DNA from: Symbiobacterium thermophilum
GTDB lineage: Bacteria > Bacillota > Sulfobacillia > DYFQ01
Length of the DNA stretch: 48,485 bases
Assembly: GCA_020725105.1 (NCBI GenBank)
Contig: DYFQ01000020.1
Span: 1-48,485, forward strand
Direction: 5' to 3'
Shown here: piece by piece, positions 43,365-48,485 of the stretch
Numbering within the stretch: the first letter of the stretch is position 1
How the letters are laid out: every line of letters starts with the position of its first letter
Notes under the pieces: model-generated
Told to the model about the DNA's origin: nothing
The model's input: only the letters and a program-made list of their open reading frames with translations
Databases searched by the model: none
Translations under genes and position numbers: made by a program

Positions 43365-43595
43365 CTAGGACTGGACCTCCACGTTCACGCGCCGCCCCTG
43401 CCGGCCCGCGGCCGCCCGCACCACCGTGCGGATGGCGTTCACCACGCGGCCCTGCCGTCCGATGATCTTGCCCACGTCGTCCGGGGCCACCTGAATCTCC
43501 AGTACCAGCAGGTGGTCGTCTCCGGACTCGGTCACCCTGACCTGGTCGGGGTGCTCCACCAGGTTCCTGGCCAGCAACTCCACGAGTTCCTTCAT
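43365..43595 (-). CDS. khpA: KH-domain RNA-binding protein KhpA
   Basis: A 76-residue single KH domain, the YlqC/KhpA family. The core loop is DDVGKIIGRQGRVVNAIRTVV, with the GxxG as GRQG. KhpA pairs with KhpB in Bacillota to bind RNA and affects cell size and division. ATG at 43595; it abuts rimM without a gap. It lies between rpsP and rimM, the usual position. Confidence 0.94.
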   Translation of the reverse strand: MKELVELLARNLVEHPDQVRVTESGDDHLLVLEIQVAPDDVGKIIGRQGRVVNAIRTVVRAAAGRQGRRVNVEVQS

Positions 43596-43625
43596 GCCGT
43601 TCCCTCCGCCAGGATCGCAGGCGGC

Positions 43626-43919
43626 CTAGCCGCCCGCGGCCCCGGCCCGGGCCCGCCGGCCCGCCGCCTCGTACTTCTGCATGATGCCGAGCCGGGTGAA
43701 CAGGCCGCGGACCGTGTCGGAGGGCTGGGCTCCCCTGGCCATCCAGGCCAGCGCCTTCTCCTCGTCGATCCGGACCGCCACCGGGTCGGTGGTCGGGTTG
43801 TACCAGCCGATCTCCTCGATGAATCGGCCGTCCCGCGGCGACCGGGAGTCGGCCACCACCACCCGGTAGAACGGCCTCTTCTTGGCGCCCATCCGCTTCA
43901 GCCGGATTCGTACGGCCAT
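43626..43919 (-). CDS. rpsP: 30S ribosomal protein S16
   Basis: S16 is an assembly protein of the 30S subunit. The 97-residue protein begins [18 protein letters not shown], followed by [22 protein letters not shown] and a C-terminal Ala/Arg/Gly tail. ATG at 43919 with GAGGAGGTG upstream. It follows ffh. Confidence 0.96.
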   Translation of the reverse strand: MAVRIRLKRMGAKKRPFYRVVVADSRSPRDGRFIEEIGWYNPTTDPVAVRIDEEKALAWMARGAQPSDTVRGLFTRLGIMQKYEAAGRRARAGAAGG

Positions 43920-43961
43920 GGCGCCATCACCTCCTCGTGCCCGTGGTCTCGGAGCGGGTAC

Positions 43962-45299
43962 TCATGGAAAAGGCAGCCGCAGCCGCCCGCGGCGCCCGCC
44001 GGCCTCCAGCGCCGACAGGCGCTTCAACAGCTGTCTCAATTCCTGGTACTGCCGGAGCAACCGGTTGACATCCTGAACCTGGGTCCCGGAGCCCCGAGCG
44101 ATCCGGCGCCGGCGGCTGCCGTCGATCAGGTCGGGATTCCGCCGCTCCTGGGGCGTCATGGAATTGATGATGGCTTCGACCCGATCCAGGGCCTTGGGAT
44201 CCAGGGCCATGCCCTGCACCTGCTTGAGCGGCCCGCCCCCGGGGAGCATGCCCAGCACCTGCTCGAGGGGACCCAGCTTCCGTACCTGTCGTAGCTGGTC
44301 CAGGAAATCCTCCAGGGTGAACCGGGCGGTCCGCAGCCGCTCCTCCATGGCCCTTATCTGCTCGGCGTCGGCCGCGGCCTGGGCCTTTTCAATGAGCGAA
44401 AGCACGTCGCCCATGCCCAGGATCCGCGAGGCCATCCGGTCCGGGTGAAAGGGCTCCAGGGCCTCGAGACGCTCGCCGACGCCGGCGAACTTGATGGGTA
44501 CCCCGGTCACCGCCCTGACCGATAGAGCGGCGCCGCCGCGGGCGTCGCCGTCGAGCTTGGTGAGGATCACGCCGTCGATGCCCACCCGGCCGGCGAACCC
44601 CTCGGCCAGCGCCACCGCGTCCTGGCCGGTCATGGCGTCCAGCACCAGCAGGACCTCGTGGGGCCGGACGGCCTGCTTCACCCGGACCAGTTCAGCCATG
44701 AGTTCGTCGTCCACGTGGAGCCGGCCGGCCGTGTCGAGCACCACCACGTCGCGCCCCCCGGCTCTGGCTTCGGCCACTCCGTCTCTGGCCAGCGCCACCG
44801 GGTCCCTTCCCTCCGGCCTGACGTAGGCAGCGGCGCCCGCCTGCCTGGCCACGACGGAAAGCTGTTCCATGGCCGCCGGCCGGCGGACGTCCAGGGCTAC
44901 GAGGAGCGGTTGCCGGCCCTGACCCTTGAGCCACCAGGCCAGCTTGCCGGCGGTGGTGGTCTTCCCCGAGCCCTGCAGGCCCACCAGCATGACCACGGTG
45001 GGCGGCGCCGGCGCCATCGCGAGCCGCGCCGGAGCCTCCCCCAGGAGCCGGGACAGTTCTTCGTGCACGATCTTGACGACCTGCTGCCCCGGGGTAAGGC
45101 TATGGAGCACCTCGTCGCCGACCGCCCGCTCCCGCAGGCGGGCCACGAAGTCCTTGACCACCCGGTAGTTGACGTCGGCCTCCAGGAGCGCCAGCCTGAC
45201 CTCGCGCAGGGCGGTATCCACGTCGGCCTCCGTCAGCTTGCCGCGGCCGCGCAGGCGCCGGATCACCGCTTCCAGGCGCGACGCCAGGTATTCGAACAA
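43962..45299 (-). CDS. ffh: Signal recognition particle protein Ffh
   Basis: Ffh binds signal sequences and 4.5S/6S RNA and delivers ribosomes to FtsY. The 445-residue protein has an N helical bundle, the G domain with GLQGSGKTTTAGKLA, DVRRPAAMEQL, VVVLDTAGRLH, DAMTGQDA and TKLDGDARGGAA, and a C-terminal M domain with DGSRRRRIARGSGT (SRP RNA-binding) and methionine-rich EQVLGMLPG. TTG start at 45299 with GGGAGG upstream. It lies 15 nt after ylxM. Confidence 0.96.
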   Translation of the reverse strand: MFEYLASRLEAVIRRLRGRGKLTEADVDTALREVRLALLEADVNYRVVKDFVARLRERAVGDEVLHSLTPGQQVVKIVHEELSRLLGEAPARLAMAPAPPTVVMLVGLQGSGKTTTAGKLAWWLKGQGRQPLLVALDVRRPAAMEQLSVVARQAGAAAYVRPEGRDPVALARDGVAEARAGGRDVVVLDTAGRLHVDDELMAELVRVKQAVRPHEVLLVLDAMTGQDAVALAEGFAGRVGIDGVILTKLDGDARGGAALSVRAVTGVPIKFAGVGERLEALEPFHPDRMASRILGMGDVLSLIEKAQAAADAEQIRAMEERLRTARFTLEDFLDQLRQVRKLGPLEQVLGMLPGGGPLKQVQGMALDPKALDRVEAIINSMTPQERRNPDLIDGSRRRRIARGSGTQVQDVNRLLRQYQELRQLLKRLSALEAGGRRGRLRLPFP

Positions 45300-45314
45300 G
45301 GGCCCTGCCTCCCG

Positions 45315-45665
45315 TCAGTCCTCGGCCAGTCGCCGGACCAGGTCCCGCGCCCGGTCGACCAGTTCACGGCGGACCCGATCGCCGGCCGCCAGTTCACGAA
45401 GCAGCCCGTCGAGCTCGGCCAGGGCGGCCTGCCGCTCCCTGTGGCGGGCCGCCAGACCGAGCCGGGCCTCGTATGCTTCCAGCACTTCAGCGGCCCTTGA
45501 CAGGTGCTCGTGAACCGCCTGGCGGCTCACGCCGTGCTGCTCGGCGATCTCGCCCAGGGACAGATCGTGGTGCAAGTGTAGCTCGGCCACGGCCCGCTGG
45601 CGCTCGGTCAGGAGCGGTCCGTAGAAATCCAGCAGCCAGCCAAGCCTGGTGACGCGCTCCAGCAT
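45315..45665 (-). CDS. ylxM: YlxM family HTH protein (UPF0122)
   Basis: YlxM is a small helix-turn-helix protein that stimulates SRP GTPase activity in streptococci. The 116-residue protein has LLDFYGPLLTERQRAVAELHLHHDLS in blocks and the sigma-70-region-4-like HTH LGEIAEQHGVSRQAVHEHL. The start is ATG 45665 by family length; GTG 45671 is possible and nearer to AGG. It lies directly before ffh, the usual place. Confidence 0.9.
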   Translation of the reverse strand: MLERVTRLGWLLDFYGPLLTERQRAVAELHLHHDLSLGEIAEQHGVSRQAVHEHLSRAAEVLEAYEARLGLAARHRERQAALAELDGLLRELAAGDRVRRELVDRARDLVRRLAED

Positions 45666-45734
45666 GCTCACGACAACCTGGAAACGACCCACCCCGCCGG
45701 CAGTGGTGTCAAGGCGAGAACCTTTACAGGAGCT

Positions 45735-45763
45735 ATTCTACGCCCCGTGATTCGCGCCGTCAA
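45735..45763 (-). promoter_or_regulatory. Predicted sigma-A promoter of the ylxM-ffh-rpsP-rimM-trmD operon
   Basis: Minus strand TTGACG (45763-45758), 17-bp spacer, TAGAAT (45740-45735), about 70 nt before ylxM. It is among the best promoters in the window. Confidence 0.65.
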
Positions 45764-45818
45764 TGGACTATCCCGGGCCGGCCCCGCGGGCGGCAAAAGC
45801 ACCCGGGCTCAGCGGGCT

Positions 45819-46748
45819 TCAGTCGAACAGGGCCCGGGCAAAGGCGGCCGGATCGAAAGGCTGCAGGTCGTCCGGGCCCTCACCCACCCCGATGAGCTTC
45901 ACCGGCACGCCCGGTACTTCGCGGGCCACGGCCAGCAGGACGCCGCCCTTGGCCGTCCCGTCCAGCTTGGTCAGGATGATACCCGTAACGCCGACGGACT
46001 GCTGGAACAGGCGGGCCTGCTGGACGGCGTTGAGTCCGGTGGTGGCGTCCAGGACCAGGAGTACCTCGTGGGGGGCGCCCGGCAGTTCCCTGGCCACCAC
46101 CCGGCGGAGCTTGGCCAGTTCGTCCATGAGGTTGGACCTGGTGTGGAGCCGGCCCGCCGTGTCCACCAGGACCACGTCGATGCCCCGGGCCAGGGCGGCC
46201 CTGACGGCATCAAAGGCGACGGCGGCCGGGTCGGCGCCCGGCGCCTGCCGGATGACGGGCACGCCGAGCCGCTCGCCCCAGACCACCAGTTGCTCCGCGG
46301 CGGCGGCGCGAAAGGTATCGGCCGCGGCCAGCAGCACCGACCGGCCCTGAGCCCTGAACCGGCGGGCAAGCTTGGCCAGGCTGGTGGTCTTCCCCGTACC
46401 GTTCACGCCCACCAGCAGGTAAACGGTGGGGGGCCGAGCGGCTTCGCTCAGCTCTCCCGCCAGCGCCGCCAGGCGCTCGGCGATGATCTCCTCCATGACG
46501 GCCCGCGCCGCCTCCGCGGAGCGGGCCCCCGACTCCCGCGCCCGGCGGGCCAGCTCGCCCAGGAGGTCGGTGGTGGCGGGGATGCCGGCGTCGGCCTGGA
46601 CCAGCAGTGCCTCCAGGTCCTCCAGGAGCGCCGCGTCCAGCCGCGCCCCGGCCGCCAGCGCGTCCTTCAGCCGGCCGCCGAACTCCCGGCGCATCTTCTC
46701 GAGTCCCTGCCGCAGCCGGCCGAACCACGCCGGCGGGCCCTGGGCCAC
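45819..46748 (-). CDS. ftsY: Signal recognition particle receptor FtsY
   Basis: FtsY receives the SRP-ribosome complex at the membrane. The 309-residue protein has the N bundle, the G domain with GVNGTGKTTSLAKLA, ADTFRAAAAEQL, LVDTAGRLHTRSNLM, DATTGLNAV and TKLDGTAKGGVLL, and VGEGPDDLQPF. It lacks the long acidic A domain of E. coli. GTG at 46748. It lies 19 nt after smc; the smc-ftsY pair is the Bacillota order. Confidence 0.96.
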   Translation of the reverse strand: MAQGPPAWFGRLRQGLEKMRREFGGRLKDALAAGARLDAALLEDLEALLVQADAGIPATTDLLGELARRARESGARSAEAARAVMEEIIAERLAALAGELSEAARPPTVYLLVGVNGTGKTTSLAKLARRFRAQGRSVLLAAADTFRAAAAEQLVVWGERLGVPVIRQAPGADPAAVAFDAVRAALARGIDVVLVDTAGRLHTRSNLMDELAKLRRVVARELPGAPHEVLLVLDATTGLNAVQQARLFQQSVGVTGIILTKLDGTAKGGVLLAVAREVPGVPVKLIGVGEGPDDLQPFDPAAFARALFD

Positions 46749-46767
46749 GCTCGCGCTCCTCTCCCGG

Positions 46768-48485
46768 TCAGCTGGCCTGTTGCTGGGCGTCGGCCAGCCT
46801 GATGGACACCAGCCGCGACACGCCGGCTTCCTCCATGGTCACCCCGTACAGCACCCCGGCGGCTTCCATGGTCCCCTTGTTGTGGGTGACCACCAGGAAC
46901 TGGGTGTCCCGCGCCCGCTCGCCCAGGTAGCGCACGAACCGCCGGATGTTGACGTCGTCCAGGGCGGCGTCGATCTCGTCCAGCACGCAGAAGGGACTGG
47001 GCCGGACGCGGAGGATGGCGAACAGGAGCGCGATGGCGGTCAGGCTGCGCTCGCCGCCCGACAACAGCGACAGGTGCTGCAGGATCTTGCCCGGCGGCTG
47101 GGCCAGGATCTCAACGCCCGATTCCAGGGGACGGGCGCGGTCGGTCAGCACCAGGTCGGCCCTGCCGCCGCCGAACATCTCGCCGAAGACGGCGGCGAAC
47201 TCGGCCGCGACGGCGTCGGCGGTCCGCAGGAACTCGGCCTCCATCACCGTGTCCATCTCGGCGATCACCCGCCGCAGGGACGCCCGGGACTCCTCCAGGT
47301 CCCGCCGCTGGGTTTCGAGGAAATCATGCCGCTCCCGGACCCGCTGCCACTCGTCGATGGCGCCCACGTTGACCTCGCCCATGGCGGCGATGGCAGCCCG
47401 TAATTCCTCGGCCCGGGCCCGGGCCGCGGCCGGGTCCTCGAGCGGAGGCCGCGGCGCCAGCATCTCCTCGTCGGTCAGGCCGTGGTCTTCGCGGAGGCGG
47501 CGACGCAGAACGCCCAGGTGCGCCTCGGCGTGGGCCACCTCCCGCTCGACCTCCACCAGTCGCCGCTGCCACTCGCCCGTGCGCCGGCGCAGTGCCCGCC
47601 CTTCCCGGTCAAGGGCCTCCAGCCGTTCCGCCAGTTGCTGCCGCTCCTGCTCGAGGCCGGCGACGGCCGCCTCAAGGCGCTGGCGGAGCTCGGCCGCCCG
47701 CCGCTGGTCGGCGGCGGCCTCCTCGGCCATCCGCTGGGCCTCGCCGGCCGCCAGTGACGCCTCTTCGGCGCCGCGGACCGCCTCGGCGCGCCGCCGCTCC
47801 AGCGCCTGCCACTGCTGCCGGAACCGGTCGACCGCGTCACGCCGGGCCTGATGCTTCTCCCTCGTGGCCGCCAGGGCCGCGTGGACCTCGGTGAAGCGGG
47901 CGGTGGCGGCTTCGAGCCTGGCGCGGGCGGCCGCGGCGTCCTCCGCCAGCCGGCCCGACCGCGCCCGGGCCTCGGCCAGTCGGGCGGCCACGGCCTGTGC
48001 CCGCTCTTCAAGACCCGCGGCTTCCCGAGCGGCGGCGGCGTCGGCCTGGTCCAGGTCCTCCCGCGTCCGGTCCAGGGAGCGCGCCCGGGCGGCCAGGCCT
48101 TCCGCCTCCCGGTCCAGGCCTCGCTGTTCTTCAGCCAGCCGTGCCCGTTCCAGTTCCCACTGCTTGACCGCGGCCTCCGCCCGGACCCGGGCGGCTTCCA
48201 GTGCCGGAAGCTTTCCTTCCGCCGCCTCGGCCGCCGCGGCGAGAGCGTCCGTCTGGCGGCGAGCCGCCTCGACGGCGGCCCCCAGGCGCTCCGCCTCCGC
48301 CCGTCGGCTCAGCACGCCGCCCGCGTCCCAGTCCTTGCCCGCGACGCGGACCTCGCCGGCGGCGCTGAGCGCGTCTCCCCGGGTGGTGACCACCAGCGGC
48401 GCCGCCAGGGATGCCACCACGGCGGCGGCCGCCGCCAGGTCCGACGCCACGCTTACCGGCCCCAGCAGGTGATCCAGCAGGCGGG
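46768..48485 (-). CDS. smc: Chromosome segregation protein SMC, C-terminal half (runs off window)
   Basis: SMC is the condensin ATPase. The visible 572 codons start within the hinge (LLGPVSVASDLAAA, VVTTRGDALSAAGEVRVAG), go through the second coiled-coil arm, which is very rich in Ala, Arg and Glu, and end in the C-terminal head domain: LSLLSGGERSLTAIALLFA (ABC signature), PFCVLDEIDAALDD (Walker B), QFLVVTHNKGTM. The frame is open to the window edge, so the N-terminal head and first arm lie beyond 48485. The head motifs are intact. Confidence 0.95.
   Translation of the reverse strand, partial: RLLDHLLGPVSVASDLAAAAAVVASLAAPLVVTTRGDALSAAGEVRVAGKDWDAGGVLSRRAEAERLGAAVEAARRQTDALAAAAEAAEGKLPALEAARVRAEAAVKQWELERARLAEEQRGLDREAEGLAARARSLDRTREDLDQADAAAAREAAGLEERAQAVAARLAEARARSGRLAEDAAAARARLEAATARFTEVHAALAATREKHQARRDAVDRFRQQWQALERRRAEAVRGAEEASLAAGEAQRMAEEAAADQRRAAELRQRLEAAVAGLEQERQQLAERLEALDREGRALRRRTGEWQRRLVEVEREVAHAEAHLGVLRRRLREDHGLTDEEMLAPRPPLEDPAAARARAEELRAAIAAMGEVNVGAIDEWQRVRERHDFLETQRRDLEESRASLRRVIAEMDTVMEAEFLRTADAVAAEFAAVFGEMFGGGRADLVLTDRARPLESGVEILAQPPGKILQHLSLLSGGERSLTAIALLFAILRVRPSPFCVLDEIDAALDDVNIRRFVRYLGERARDTQFLVVTHNKGTMEAAGVLYGVTMEEAGVSRLVSIRLADAQQQAS

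Overview
The window is a GC-rich chromosomal segment (about 70 percent G+C by eye in the core). It follows the ribosomal, translation and isoprenoid gene order known from Bacillus subtilis, read mostly on the minus strand: smc-ftsY-ylxM-ffh-rpsP-khpA-rimM-trmD-rplS-lepB-rbgA-rnhB, then comM-dprA-topA-trmFO-hslV-hslU-codY-rpsB-tsf-pyrH-frr-uppS-cdsA-dxr-rseP-ispG-proS-rimP-nusA-rnpM-infB. CodY, a proS T-box, a YtvI-like sporulation-type permease, many TTG/GTG starts with strong Shine-Dalgarno sites, and the high G+C together suggest a Bacillota lineage of the thermophilic, GC-rich kind (Thermaerobacter, Symbiobacterium or Limnochordia-like). Genus cannot be fixed from sequence alone.

Layout. 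1-2430: infB (partial), rnpM, nusA, rimP, from one promoter. 2628-5915: MgtC-like protein, glycosyltransferase and proS behind a T-box. 5961-13636: ispG, rseP, dxr, ytvI-like, cdsA, uppS, a small conserved gene, frr, pyrH; dxr is broken by an internal deletion plus frameshift. 13741-16846: tsf, rpsB, a membrane protein, codY. 16879-24370: hslU, hslV, trmFO, topA, dprA, rpmB. 24416-27404: an NAD-dependent beta-hydroxyacid dehydrogenase, an M20 peptidase and yraN. 37728-48485: GH1 glycosidase, rnhB, rbgA, lepB, rplS, trmD, rimM, khpA, rpsP, ffh, ylxM, ftsY and the C-terminal half of smc.

The unusual part is 28124-36325. comM is cut just before its Walker A motif. About 8.2 kb of visibly lower-GC DNA sits there, and about 130 codons of the comM AAA+ core are gone. 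The insert is a small defense island: a PARIS-like pair (SMC/ABC-like ATPase plus DUF4435/TOPRIM protein), an HNH endonuclease with a perfect palindrome at its translation start, an IS1182-type transposase remnant, a SANT-like DNA-binding protein, a methyltransferase/restriction endonuclease pair overlapping by 4 nt, and a truncated gene in which a Cmr6 C-terminus is fused in frame to a Cmr1 N-terminus. No CRISPR array was seen. Next to the 3' comM fragment (36845-37735) lies a decay zone with remnants of a GNAT acetyltransferase, a heavy-metal P-type ATPase C-terminus and a Crp/Fnr regulator.

The core genes act together in ribosome and tRNA maturation, co-translational targeting (Ffh, FtsY, LepB), undecaprenyl and phospholipid precursor synthesis (IspG, Dxr, UppS, CdsA) and chromosome handling (Smc, TopA, DprA). 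The island appears to have replaced a competence-related gene with anti-phage functions.
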